Shown here piece by piece: positions 36,983 to 45,564 of a stretch of 64,000 nt of DNA. The DNA comes from Gammaproteobacteria bacterium (GTDB lineage Bacteria > Pseudomonadota > Gammaproteobacteria > Steroidobacterales > XN24). A program made the position numbers and the translations under genes. The notes below the pieces were generated by a model. The model was not told the DNA's origin. It made no database searches and was given only the letters and a program-made list of their open reading frames with translations. The DNA is taken from the NCBI GenBank assembly GCA_024640085.1, contig JAHEFR010000001.1, positions 124,001-188,000 of the forward strand. The letters run 5' to 3'. Positions within the stretch are counted from its first letter, which is position 1; each line of letters starts with the position of its first letter.

Positions 36983-37837
36983 ATGGAAAACACATGTTTC
37001 GATGCCATGGTTCTCGCCGGCAGCCGCGGCCCCGGTGACCCGGTGGCCAGTCATGCCGGGATGGTCAGCAAGGCTATGGTTCCGGTCGCCGGCACGCCAA
37101 TGTTGCTCAGAGTCTTGTCCGCGGTAGAAAGCTGCCCGCGGGTGGCTCGGATTGTCGTGGTCGGGCTCGCCGAAGATGCCCGCCGGGATCCGATTATCGA
37201 AAGGAGTCTGGCCGGGAAGCCGTATGGGTTTCATCCTGGAGCAGGATCCCCGGCCGCCAGCGTCGCGGGTGCGCTGGACGACATGCCCGGCGATCGTCCA
37301 ATCCTGGTGACCACTGCGGACCACGCGCTGCTGCGGCCGGATATCGTCGAATACTTCCTGGGTGCCGCTGAAGGGACAGGGGCGGATGCGGTGGTCGGCC
37401 TGGTGCCTTTCGAGCGTGTCGCCGCCATTTCCGGACAGACACGACGCACGGTGACAAGGTTGCGCGACGGGGCGGTCTGCGGCTGCAATCTGTTTGCCTT
37501 CCTGACTGCCCAGGGCCGCGATGTAGTCACGTTCTGGCAGCAAATGGAGCGGCACCGGAAGCATCCAGCGCGGATCGCACGCATGCTCGGAGCGAAGACC
37601 CTGCTGAAGTTTGTCTTCCGGCGCCTGACTCTGGCAGGCGCCATGGACCGGCTATCCAAGCTCGGCGGCGCCCGTGTCGGCGCGGTCCTGCTGCCGTTCG
37701 GCGAGGCGGCAATCGACGTGGACACGCCAGCCGATCTCGCCGTGGTGGAATCACTGGCCGGGAACCTGGGCCCTCAGTCGCCGGGCAAGGGATTCCAGTC
37801 CGGATCCCGCCTGAATCCGCCGACTTCGGGATCATAG
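36983..37837 (+). CDS. MobA-like NTP transferase
   Basis: This 284-residue protein has the nucleotidyltransferase start MVLAGSRG (9-16), K30 in KAMVPVAGTPML, and TTADHALLRPD as the metal site. This is the fold that activates phosphorylated compounds with CTP or GTP (MobA, IspD, GlmU types). It lies with a metallophosphoesterase and a second nucleotidyltransferase. In the anionic-sphingolipid genes of Caulobacter, as I recall them, an NTP transferase-type gene takes part in head-group formation, and a similar role is possible. The frame is open to 36788. Its last 64 nt overlap the convergent phosphoesterase gene. Confidence 0.78.
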   Translation: MENTCFDAMVLAGSRGPGDPVASHAGMVSKAMVPVAGTPMLLRVLSAVESCPRVARIVVVGLAEDARRDPIIERSLAGKPYGFHPGAGSPAASVAGALDDMPGDRPILVTTADHALLRPDIVEYFLGAAEGTGADAVVGLVPFERVAAISGQTRRTVTRLRDGAVCGCNLFAFLTAQGRDVVTFWQQMERHRKHPARIARMLGAKTLLKFVFRRLTLAGAMDRLSKLGGARVGAVLLPFGEAAIDVDTPADLAVVESLAGNLGPQSPGKGFQSGSRLNPPTSGS

Positions 37838-38724
37838 CGACGGCTTTCATGGACTAGCCCGAAGTACCCGTCGGGACGCGGCGTCACGGTCCAGAGCGAA
37901 TAGCGCGAGACCTGCGCGGCGGCCTCCTCGGTCGAGGACGCGGACGCCAGCCCGACGACCGGTACTGCTTCGCCGTCGGGGCCCTGGAGACGGTGGCTGG
38001 TGATCCTGTGGGTGTGCCCGTGGAGCACCAGTTCGGCGCCGTGGCGCCGGATGAGCGTCTGTACAGCGTCCGCGTCCAGCAACCGCTTGCGCCACTTGTA
38101 CGCACCCGGGATCGGCGGATGGTGGATGATCATCACCCGGAAGAGTCCGCGCCGCCGTGTGGATTCGAGGAGATCGGCAAGACGGGCAAGCTGATCGTCT
38201 CCCAGACGACCGGTAGCCAGCAGGGGTGGCGTGGGCACGGCCGACGACAGCCCGATGAAAGCCACCGGTCCGCGCACCCTGAGGGAAGGGAAACAGACAG
38301 GCCCGTCGTTGGTATCGGCATCGGATGCCATGAACCGGGCCCACAGCCCGACCGTGTCCTCCCAGGGGGCTGCGACCAGGCGGTCGTGGTTTCCGGGGAC
38401 CAGGCTGACCCGTTCGGCGGGGGCCAGGTTCAGCAACCAGTCCAGGGCGTCGCGGCACTCCCGCGGGAGGCCCAGGTTTGTGAGATCGCCGGAAATGGCC
38501 AGGTGATCCGCATCGGCGGTCTTCAGGTCCTCCACTAATGCCGCAAGGACAACGGGATCGTGCAAGAACCTGCGCCGCCGCCGCCATGACACGTAGCTCA
38601 GTATCCGTTTGTTACAGAGTTCGCTTACGGCCGCGACCCTCGGATCGGTCAGATGGGCATCAGTAAGGTGAGCGAACCTGAGCGGTTCGCCGATCTCGAT
38701 CGCGGATGTCCTGTCGTTGCGCAT
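37774..38724 (-). CDS. Calcineurin-like metallophosphoesterase
   Basis: This 316-residue protein has the full metal-binding set: LTDAHLTD (D22, H24), SGDLTN (D80), GNHD (N112, H113), HHPP and HGHTH. The family covers phosphatases and phosphodiesterases, including UDP-diacylglucosamine and lipid phosphatases. No signal peptide is seen, so it is cytosolic. The overlap with the NTP-transferase gene (64 nt, opposite strands) shows tight packing. The substrate is unknown; removal of phosphate from a lipid or nucleotide precursor in the island pathway is possible. ATG 38724 is preferred; the frame upstream overlaps the divergent gene. Confidence 0.85.
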   Translation of the reverse strand: MRNDRTSAIEIGEPLRFAHLTDAHLTDPRVAAVSELCNKRILSYVSWRRRRRFLHDPVVLAALVEDLKTADADHLAISGDLTNLGLPRECRDALDWLLNLAPAERVSLVPGNHDRLVAAPWEDTVGLWARFMASDADTNDGPVCFPSLRVRGPVAFIGLSSAVPTPPLLATGRLGDDQLARLADLLESTRRRGLFRVMIIHHPPIPGAYKWRKRLLDADAVQTLIRRHGAELVLHGHTHRITSHRLQGPDGEAVPVVGLASASSTEEAAAQVSRYSLWTVTPRPDGYFGLVHESRRYDPEVGGFRRDPDWNPLPGD

Positions 38725-38761
38725 GGGCGCTGCCACGGGATTCAGTCGGGGGGCGCAAGTA

Positions 38762-38767
38762 TATAAT
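38762..38767 (+). promoter_or_regulatory. Candidate -10 of the TAM41-like gene
   Basis: TATAAT lies about 46 nt before the start of the nucleotidyltransferase-like gene, in the divergent gap with the phosphoesterase gene. The nearest -35-like TTCAGT is 15 nt away, so the match is partial. Confidence 0.35.
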
Positions 38768-38812
38768 GCGGCCGATCCGGTGGGCCTTTCCCGCCCCAGA
38801 CGTGGCTCTCCC

Positions 38813-39754
38813 ATGGACCGTCTCGATCGCATCATCCACGACCGCCTGACGGAGCCCGTCCCGGACGCGATCCGGGTGCTCACCGGTGAGATGCAGCGAC
38901 GCTTCGGCGAGTCCGTGATGGCCGTCGTTTTCTATGGGTCGTGCCTCAGGAAACGGGATCCCCTCGATGGTGTGGCCGACCTCTATGTCATCGTATCGTC
39001 CTATCGGCAAGCGTATCCGACTCGGAGGGCCGCGTTACTGGCGGCGATCCTGCCGCCGACCGTCGGTTACGTGGAGCTGGATTCTCCCGCCGGCCAGGTC
39101 CGGGCGAAATTCGCCGTGATCAGCATGCGGGATTTTCGCCGCGGTACCTGCGGGCAATGGTTCCACTCCTATCTGTGGGGCCGTTTCGCCCAACCTTGCG
39201 CCCTGGCTTTTGCTCGTACCGACGCTGACGAGCAGGCGGTAGTGACGTGTATGACGGGGGCCTGCAGGACACTGATGAGGCGGACGTCGGCGCTGACACC
39301 CGTGCCCGCCGACGTCGAGGGATTGTGGATCAACGCCCTGGAACTCAGCTATCGCACCGAACTCAGGCCCGAGTCTACCGGCCGCGCCCGTGAACTGGTC
39401 GAGTCGAATCTAGGCTATTACAGCGACATTTCGACGGCACTGGCCCCCGAACTGGGCATGGCCGTGGTCGAGGGCGAGGGTGGACGCCAGGTCTTCTCGA
39501 TCGTCGTCTCCCCCTGGCGCGTGGCGGTGGCCCGATTCGCGTGGCGGGTGCGCCGCGTCAGCGGCAAGCTGCTCAGCCCGGCGCGCTGGCTGAAGGCACT
39601 GGTGACTTTCGAGGGAGGGCTCGATTACGCCGCATGGAAGCTCGAGCGACATAGTGGCACTCGCGTCGAGGTACCCGATCGGGTCCGACGGCGGCCGTGG
39701 CTCCATATCTGGGGAGAGCTGTGGCGCCTGTATCGACGGGGTGTCCTTCGGTGA
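38813..39754 (+). CDS. TAM41-like nucleotidyltransferase (possible CDP-lipid synthase)
   Basis: This 313-residue protein shows a polymerase-beta-type nucleotidyltransferase site: VVFYGSCL (G42, S43) and VADLYVIV with D56. Further on, RAKFAVISMRDF followed by SYLWGRFAQPC recalls the KYGVV...LYIAGRLHKPV pattern of TAM41/Mmp37, the mitochondrial-type phosphatidate cytidylyltransferase. If this holds, it could make CDP-diacylglycerol or, in this setting, a CDP-activated sphingolipid. The family match is by eye and needs a profile search. It lies divergent to the phosphoesterase gene and upstream of a GT8-like gene. Confidence 0.62.
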   Translation: MDRLDRIIHDRLTEPVPDAIRVLTGEMQRRFGESVMAVVFYGSCLRKRDPLDGVADLYVIVSSYRQAYPTRRAALLAAILPPTVGYVELDSPAGQVRAKFAVISMRDFRRGTCGQWFHSYLWGRFAQPCALAFARTDADEQAVVTCMTGACRTLMRRTSALTPVPADVEGLWINALELSYRTELRPESTGRARELVESNLGYYSDISTALAPELGMAVVEGEGGRQVFSIVVSPWRVAVARFAWRVRRVSGKLLSPARWLKALVTFEGGLDYAAWKLERHSGTRVEVPDRVRRRPWLHIWGELWRLYRRGVLR

Positions 39755-39866
39755 GCTCAGGAAGGATAGGGGCTGTCGGGTCGCGTCGCGCCGCCCGTTG
39801 AGGCGATAATACGCAGATCAGACCGTGCCGCGATTCACATCGCCAGCACGAAGCATTTGAATCACC

Positions 39867-40817
39867 ATGGGGGATCCCATCGTGGACTACTGTGTATTCA
39901 TCCACACCAACCACAAGCAGATTACAGGTGCGTTGGTGGCCCAGTACGCGCTCAAGCGGAACTCGGTCAATGCTGACAAGTTCGATGTCCGGATCATCGA
40001 CACCGCCGACTATCCCTGGCTCCAGGAGCACGAGGGAAAGATGTATCTCCGTGACGGCGTCAAACGGGTATGGCTCAACGACGACTTGCAGTCATTCACG
40101 CCGTTGAGATTCATGCCGCCCAAGCTCATGGGTTATCAGGGTCGGGCGGTGGTCATCGATCCCGATATCTTCGCGGTTGGCGATGTGTGGGAGTTGCTGA
40201 CCCGCGACATGCAGGGCAAGTCGATCATGTGCCGAATGCGCTCCGGACCGAAGGGCTACATCGACAAATGCATGGCCAGCAGTGTGATGCTCATGGACTG
40301 CGCCAGGCTCACGCACTGGGACGCTGAGCGGGATTTCCGGGAGATGTTCGAGTTCAGGCGCGATTACCAGCCCTGGATATGTCTGAAGCTGGAGGATCGG
40401 GACTCTATCGGATTTTTCGAGGACGAGTGGAATGATTTCGACCGACTGACCCGGCGTACGAAGATGCTCCACAACACCCGCCGCAGGACCCAGCCCTGGA
40501 AGACCGGACTACCGACCGACTGGCGTCCGGCGGAACGATTCCGGATGTTCCCGCCTGCGGCCTGGGTGATGAGGGCCCGGCGGCACCTTTTCGGTGAATA
40601 CGCATTCCTCGGCAACTACAAGCGCCATCCCGACCCCAACCAGGAGAGGTTTTTCTTTGGGCTTCTCCGGGAGTGCGTGGAGAACGGAATCGTTACCGAG
40701 GAGATGATTCGGCACGAGATGGCGCACAATCATGTGCGTCACGATGCCATGGAACTCATCGAACGGACGCCGCCGCTGGCGCCCGCGCCGAATCCGCCGA
40801 TGGAGTTGCCCGCCTGA
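39867..40817 (+). CDS. GT8-like glycosyltransferase, paralogue 2
   Basis: This 316-residue protein has VVIDPDIF (DPD metal motif), LQSFTPLRFMPPKLMGYQGRA upstream of it, and MLHNTRRRTQPWKTGLP, then HNHVRHDAMEL at the end. These blocks are shared almost word for word with the 28572 and 52265 genes. It is cytosolic and lacks membrane segments. It is not paired with a sulfotransferase gene here; it precedes an ELM1-family gene on the opposite strand (15 nt between stops). Confidence 0.78.
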   Translation: MGDPIVDYCVFIHTNHKQITGALVAQYALKRNSVNADKFDVRIIDTADYPWLQEHEGKMYLRDGVKRVWLNDDLQSFTPLRFMPPKLMGYQGRAVVIDPDIFAVGDVWELLTRDMQGKSIMCRMRSGPKGYIDKCMASSVMLMDCARLTHWDAERDFREMFEFRRDYQPWICLKLEDRDSIGFFEDEWNDFDRLTRRTKMLHNTRRRTQPWKTGLPTDWRPAERFRMFPPAAWVMRARRHLFGEYAFLGNYKRHPDPNQERFFFGLLRECVENGIVTEEMIRHEMAHNHVRHDAMELIERTPPLAPAPNPPMELPA

Positions 40818-40832
40818 GAGGGTGCGACCGAC

Positions 40833-41936
40833 TCAGTCTGTTCCGGCATCGGCCTCGCCGAGCAATGACAGCACCCGACGGGCCGCCTTTCCGGCGTCCG
40901 GCACGGGCGGCGGTTCCCGATCCGGAAAAGTCTGCCCCAGCCACACCGCGCGGCCGGTCTTGATCAGTGCCTGGTGCAACCTGCCCACATCGCGGCGCAT
41001 CCGGATGGGTGCGAATCGCTGGGCCAGGTGGTGCGTGATCGCCTTGTAGCGGAGCGCGTTGCCGAGCCTGGTGATCGCCTTCGAGCCACCGTTGTCGTCC
41101 ATGTCGAAAATGTAAACCGGTCGCCGGGTGGCGCAGGCCTCGGTCAGCATGGACATGCTCTCGCCGGTGACCACGAAGCGATCTGCCGTCGCCAGGAACG
41201 CCAGGTAAGGGTTGGCTGCCGCGCCGGGCTCCCATTCGAACAGGAAGTGGGGTGACCGGACGACCGCAGCCATTTCCGTGGCAGCGTGCGCAGGGGTCCG
41301 AGCGCTGGTGGTGATCATGAGCGACCCCCCGAGGCCAGACGCCAGCGCGTCGGTTTCGAGCCCCAGGCGTCTGGCCTTGGCCCGATCGAGATGGAATCCG
41401 CCGGATTCCCCGCCGACGAGGACGGCAATCCGCGGGTGGGGCAGGTTTTCGAGGCGGGACGACCACTCGGCGGCCGCCTGCTCCAGCCTTTCCGGACGGA
41501 TCCGGTGAAGCGGCAGATCGAAGCTCATCACGTTTGGGAATCCCGCCAGGTGGTACTGGGGCGTCGTGATCACCAGGTCGAAACGCTCAGGCCGGGCCCA
41601 GGGCCGGCCGATGTGGACCAGGTGCACCGGGTGGTCGGACTGGCGCTGTATCCATCGGGCCACTGGTTCGTTGCGTCGTCCGGCTGTGACGACCAGGCGA
41701 GGCCAGGGAGGCCGGAGCGCAGCGCGGCAGTCGTGGCGCAGGCCGTGAATGTTGGGGCCGAGCAGCAGATTGGTGAGCAACTCGGTCGAGCGATAGGCCA
41801 GGTGCTTGCCGACGTAGGGCAGCCCCAGGGATTCCGCCACCGAGATGACCTGATTGTTGTCCCCGGCCTTGTACCCGAGCAGCAGCCAGATCGGCGCCGC
41901 GTCATCGACCGTAGCGTGAATGACAGGCGGATTCAT
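40833..41936 (-). CDS. ELM1-family protein, paralogue 1
   Basis: This 367-residue protein has the family blocks GYKAGDNNQV, VTAGRRNEPVARWI, VHIGRPWA, DLVITTPQY, VLVGGESGG, TTSARTP, and VVTGESMSMLTEA followed by RPVYIF. The family is named after the plant mitochondrial fission factor ELM1, but the bacterial members look like GT-B glycosyltransferases: two Rossmann-like halves, with the last block resembling a nucleotide-sugar site. Its function in bacteria is not established. It is convergent with the GT8-like gene and divergent from the ABC transporter gene. Confidence 0.82.
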   Translation of the reverse strand: MNPPVIHATVDDAAPIWLLLGYKAGDNNQVISVAESLGLPYVGKHLAYRSTELLTNLLLGPNIHGLRHDCRAALRPPWPRLVVTAGRRNEPVARWIQRQSDHPVHLVHIGRPWARPERFDLVITTPQYHLAGFPNVMSFDLPLHRIRPERLEQAAAEWSSRLENLPHPRIAVLVGGESGGFHLDRAKARRLGLETDALASGLGGSLMITTSARTPAHAATEMAAVVRSPHFLFEWEPGAAANPYLAFLATADRFVVTGESMSMLTEACATRRPVYIFDMDDNGGSKAITRLGNALRYKAITHHLAQRFAPIRMRRDVGRLHQALIKTGRAVWLGQTFPDREPPPVPDAGKAARRVLSLLGEADAGTD

Positions 41937-42011
41937 GGATGATATTGCGCTTTGTGCCCGCTGCAGCCCCGGCCATGCTACATCACAGCGCGGCGGCGAG
42001 CCGCCAGGGGT

Positions 42012-42017
42012 TATAAT
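42012..42017 (+). promoter_or_regulatory. Candidate -10 of the ABC transporter gene
   Basis: TATAAT occurs 148 nt before the preferred start. No -35 is clear, and the leader would be long, so this is tentative. Confidence 0.3.
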
Positions 42018-42164
42018 TCTGCTCGCCCTCGGCCGGCTCAGAGTGCCGACAGGCTGCCGAAAACAAGGGCTTCCCGGCGACCGGCCGGACGCGGGCCGGA
42101 TCGTTTGCGGAGCCTCGTCGGCACCGACCTGGACGACTTTTCCACAGCAGGCGGACTACGAAGC

Positions 42165-43889
42165 ATGATCCTTGTGACCTTTACCCGGGCTTACCCCTGG
42201 CAGAGCCTGCTGATGGTGGTAGCCCTGCTCCTCGCCGGGTTGGCCGAAGGCTCCAGCCTGTCTGTGCTGCTGCCGATTTTGAGCCTCGCCGTCGACTCCG
42301 GCGCCGACCCTGCGAGACAGCCGGAATTCGCCCGCTACGTCACCGATCTTCTCGGCCGGGTAGGTGTGACCCCGGACATCGCCAATCTGTTGGTGGTGGC
42401 CGTCGTCGGCATTGCCCTGAAGAGCGTCCTGCTCCTGGCCGCCGAGCGGCAGGTGGGTTACACCAAGGCCCGCGTGACCACGGACCTGCGTCTGCGCCTG
42501 CTCCGGGCGGTTATGACGAGCCGTTGGCACTACTTCGTCCACCAACCCGTTGGGCGGCTGACCAACAGCATGGCGACGGAGGCCTGGCGGGCGTCGATCG
42601 CCTACGAATTCGGCGTAGGCATCCTCGCCTACGGTATCCAGGCCGTCATCTACGGCACCGTAGCGTTCATGGTGTCGTGGCAGGCGACCCTAGCGTCCCT
42701 CGGTGCGGGTCTGGTCATCCTGTTCGTCTCCCACTTCCTGGTGAAGATGACCCGCAAGGCCGGCAAGCGTCAGACGGTCCTGCTCAAGTCGCTGCTGTCG
42801 CGAATGACGGACACGCTGCACTCGGTGAAGACCCTCAAGGCCATGGGCAGGGAGGGGTTGGCGGACGGGGTTCTGCAGACGGAGACGAGCCGCCTGAACC
42901 GGGCGCTGGAGAAAGAGGTCTTCAGCAAGGCCATGCTGACGGCGGCGCAGGAGCCGATGTTTGCCATCGTCATCGCCACCGGCATGTTCATACTGCTGGA
43001 GCGGTGGGGGATGCCCATCGCCGAGGTGCTGGTGCTGGTGCTGGTCCTGACACGGGTGCTGGCCCACCTGGGCAAGATCCAGAAGCACTACCAGAAGATG
43101 GTGGCGGCGGAGAGTGCCTACTGGTCGATGCTGGAGGCCGTCGACGAGGCCGATGCCCAACGGGAGGAGTATCGCGGCGCGGCCGCGCCTCACCTCGAGC
43201 GCGAGGTTGTTCTGGACCAGGTGAGCTTCAGCTACGAAGGCGCGCCGATCCTCAAGGACGTGGACCTGCGCATCCCCGCCGGCGGCCTGACCACCATCAT
43301 CGGCCGCTCAGGATCCGGCAAAACCACCATCCTCGACCTGATCGCGGGCCTGCACGCCCCAGAGAGCGGAGAGGTGCGAATCGACGGGGTGTCGCTCGGC
43401 AAGGTCAATCTTCACGACTGGCGACGGCAGATCGGCTACGCTCCCCAGGACACGATCCTGCTCCACGACAGCATCCTGAATAACGTCACGCTCGGTGATC
43501 CGGAACTCAGCGAAGAGGACGCCCGGCAGGCCTTGATCAAGGCCGACGCCTGGGATTTCGTAGCGGAGATGCCCCAGGGTATGCAGACCAGCGTGGGGGA
43601 ACGCGGCGCCCGCGTCTCGGCCGGCCAGCGGCAGCGCATCATGCTGGCGCGGGCTCTTGCCCATGATCCGCGAATCCTGATTCTCGATGAGGCGACAAGC
43701 GCCCTTGACAGTGAGAGTGAGGCGGAAATCTGCAAGACACTCAAGGCACTGTCGAAGGACATCACCATCGTCGCGGTATCCCACCAGCCGGCACTGGCCG
43801 GTTACTCGGATCGGGTCTACCGAATGGAGGGTGGCAAGGTCCTCGGTCCTGAATCGCCGAGCCCGGATTCCCGAACCGCCGCTGGCTGA
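42165..43889 (+). CDS. ABC-type half-transporter (MsbA-like lipid flippase candidate)
   Basis: This 574-residue protein has an N-terminal membrane domain of about six helices and a C-terminal ATPase: Walker A GRSGSGKTT (from about residue 380), signature VSAGQRQR (484; LSGGQ is the norm), Walker B LILDEATSALD, and the H-loop VAVSHQP. Half-transporters of this kind (MsbA, PglK, lipid A or lipid-linked sugar flippases) work as homodimers. It is the only transporter in the island, and it could flip the product across the inner membrane. ATG 42165 follows a poor ribosome site; nothing coding-like is seen in the frame before it. Confidence 0.85.
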   Translation: MILVTFTRAYPWQSLLMVVALLLAGLAEGSSLSVLLPILSLAVDSGADPARQPEFARYVTDLLGRVGVTPDIANLLVVAVVGIALKSVLLLAAERQVGYTKARVTTDLRLRLLRAVMTSRWHYFVHQPVGRLTNSMATEAWRASIAYEFGVGILAYGIQAVIYGTVAFMVSWQATLASLGAGLVILFVSHFLVKMTRKAGKRQTVLLKSLLSRMTDTLHSVKTLKAMGREGLADGVLQTETSRLNRALEKEVFSKAMLTAAQEPMFAIVIATGMFILLERWGMPIAEVLVLVLVLTRVLAHLGKIQKHYQKMVAAESAYWSMLEAVDEADAQREEYRGAAAPHLEREVVLDQVSFSYEGAPILKDVDLRIPAGGLTTIIGRSGSGKTTILDLIAGLHAPESGEVRIDGVSLGKVNLHDWRRQIGYAPQDTILLHDSILNNVTLGDPELSEEDARQALIKADAWDFVAEMPQGMQTSVGERGARVSAGQRQRIMLARALAHDPRILILDEATSALDSESEAEICKTLKALSKDITIVAVSHQPALAGYSDRVYRMEGGKVLGPESPSPDSRTAAG

Positions 43890-43902
43890 CCTGCGCGGCG
43901 CC

Positions 43903-45105
43903 TCAGACCGCGGTGCCGGCGGCGCGCCGCTCGGACAGCAAAGACGCGAAAGCCCCGATGATCCTGTCCACCTGCTCGGTAGTGTGGGCTGCACTCATGC
44001 TGCAACGTAACAGGCAGCTGGTGCTGGGAGTGGCGGGGGGAATAACGAGGTTGACGTAGATGCCTTCATCGAGGAGTTGATGCCACCACGACACTGCCTT
44101 CGTCGTGTCGTCCACGAATACGGCCACCACTGGTCCAGGTTGCGGACCAAGTCGGAATCCGGCCCGGGTGAGTCCGTCATAGAGACGGCGGGAGTTGTCC
44201 CACAATTTGTCCCGGAGTTCCGGCCGCTGGCGGATCAGCCCGAGGGCGGCTCGCGTCGATGCGACCACCGAAGGCGTAGGCGAGGCGGTGAAGATGTAGG
44301 ACCGGGCCGTCATGCGGACGAGTTCGAGTTCCGGCAGATTGCTGACGCAGAATCCGCCGATGGAACCGAGACTCTTGCTGAAGGTGCCGACGACGAAGTC
44401 GATCCGGTCCTCGAGATCCAGGGCCTCCGCCAGGCCGCGGCCGCCGTTTCCGAAGACACCCATGGAGTGGGCTTCGTCCAGCAGCAGGCACGCGCCGTAC
44501 TCGTCCTTGATCGCGACAATATCCGCGAGGGGGGACTGGTCACCCAGCATGCTGTACAGGCCCTCGGCCACCACCAGGGTATTTCGGCTGCGGTCGCCGA
44601 GGCGGCGCAGCCGTTTCTCAAGGTCGGCAGGATCGTTATGGCGGAAGCGGATGACCTCGGCCCCGCTCAGACGACAGCCGTCGTAGATGCTGGCATGAGA
44701 GTCGGCGTCGATCAGCAGGACGTCCTCGCGGCCTGCCAGGCTGGATACCATCCCCATGGTTGCCAGGAAACCGGTTGTGAATACCAGCGCATACTCCCGG
44801 CCGAAAAATTCTGCCAGATCCTTTTCCAGAGCGGCGTGAGCGGCGTAGGTGCCGTTTGCCATCCGCGACCCGGTGGTGCCGGTACCCTCCTCGGTCAGGG
44901 CATTTCGACCGGCCTCGATGCATTCCGGAGCGAAGGTGAGACCGAGGTAATTATTGGTGCCGGCCAGGATAGTCCTGCGCCCCTGCACGATCCCCTCCGT
45001 GGGTGAGAGGATCCGCTCCGTCACCACGCCGAAAGGCAGGGTGCCGTGCTGCAGCAGTTCGTCCCGGAGCCGGGCAAAGGCCGAGAACTTGTCCAGCAGA
45101 CTCAT
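43903..45105 (-). CDS. spt: Alpha-oxoamine synthase, serine palmitoyltransferase-like
   Basis: This 400-residue PLP enzyme of the AOS family has GTNNYLGL, DADSHASIYDG (H137 stacks on PLP), LLLDEAHSMG (D210, H213), and the PLP lysine K244 in TFSKSLGSIGG. The family includes BioF, Kbl, ALA synthase, SulA and serine palmitoyltransferase (SPT). Its gene overlaps the acyl carrier protein gene by 4 nt, as is typical for SPT and other ACP-fed enzymes; BioF or Kbl would not be placed here. SPT condenses serine with an acyl thioester to 3-ketosphinganine, the first sphingolipid step. A cysteate-using (sulfonolipid) version is an alternative. Confidence 0.82.
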   Translation of the reverse strand: MSLLDKFSAFARLRDELLQHGTLPFGVVTERILSPTEGIVQGRRTILAGTNNYLGLTFAPECIEAGRNALTEEGTGTTGSRMANGTYAAHAALEKDLAEFFGREYALVFTTGFLATMGMVSSLAGREDVLLIDADSHASIYDGCRLSGAEVIRFRHNDPADLEKRLRRLGDRSRNTLVVAEGLYSMLGDQSPLADIVAIKDEYGACLLLDEAHSMGVFGNGGRGLAEALDLEDRIDFVVGTFSKSLGSIGGFCVSNLPELELVRMTARSYIFTASPTPSVVASTRAALGLIRQRPELRDKLWDNSRRLYDGLTRAGFRLGPQPGPVVAVFVDDTTKAVSWWHQLLDEGIYVNLVIPPATPSTSCLLRCSMSAAHTTEQVDRIIGAFASLLSERRAAGTAV

Positions 45106-45356
45106 GCGCCGGACTCGCCCGTGACCGTGACCAGCATCCTTGCGAAATCGCCGACCGTCTGTAGTTCCGGAAGTTGATTCAGGGGGAGGCTGATGTCCAG
45201 GGCATCCTCTACCTCCACAACCAGTTCCAGCATCTGGAGGGATCCCAGTCCCAGATCTCCTGCCAGCGCGTCCTTCTCGCCTGCCGTCTGCCCGGGCTCC
45301 AGGTGTTCTCCTAGGATCTGGCGGACGAGCTTCAGACAATCGTCATAAGTCGCCAT
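45102..45356 (-). CDS. Acyl carrier protein for the synthase
   Basis: This 84-residue acidic protein has the phosphopantetheine site DLGLGSLQML (S39; DSL in housekeeping ACP, here GSL) and a helix ending VVEVEDALDISLP. It is not the fatty-acid synthase AcpP. The stop overlaps the start of the alpha-oxoamine synthase gene, so the two are co-translated. In Caulobacter a similar dedicated ACP delivers acyl groups to serine palmitoyltransferase. The acyl ligase at 34452 would be its loader. Confidence 0.88.
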   Translation of the reverse strand: MATYDDCLKLVRQILGEHLEPGQTAGEKDALAGDLGLGSLQMLELVVEVEDALDISLPLNQLPELQTVGDFARMLVTVTGESGA

Positions 45357-45513
45357 TTATCTGTACCGTCAGTTTCGCGCGCCGTGCATCTTTTTCGCTG
45401 TTTTGCGCGGGGCAGGCCGGGGTCCCATCGAGTCCCCCGCCCCGAGGCCGCACCGCGCGCCGAACGTATGTTACCTCGGATGTCCGTGCGGGGTGAATCT
45501 CGATCCGGGAATC

Positions 45514-45542
45514 GGCGGGCCCGCGGGTTGGGCGGGCCCGCC
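45514..45542 (-). terminator. GC-rich stem-loop between ELM1 gene 2 and the ACP gene
   Basis: An 11-bp perfect stem (GGCGGGCCCGC with its complement) and a 7-nt loop lie about 23 nt after the ELM1 stop and about 160 nt before the ACP start. No T-run follows, so it is a hairpin of uncertain terminator strength. Confidence 0.4.
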
Positions 45543-45564
45543 GGAGGCCCCGGGGAGTGGTCGC

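Noticed and set aside
43903-45105. BioF or Kbl (biotin/threonine) assignment for the AOS enzyme
   Set aside because: No bio or tdh genes nearby, and the gene is coupled to a carrier protein inside a lipid island. It remains an alternative until a tree is made.
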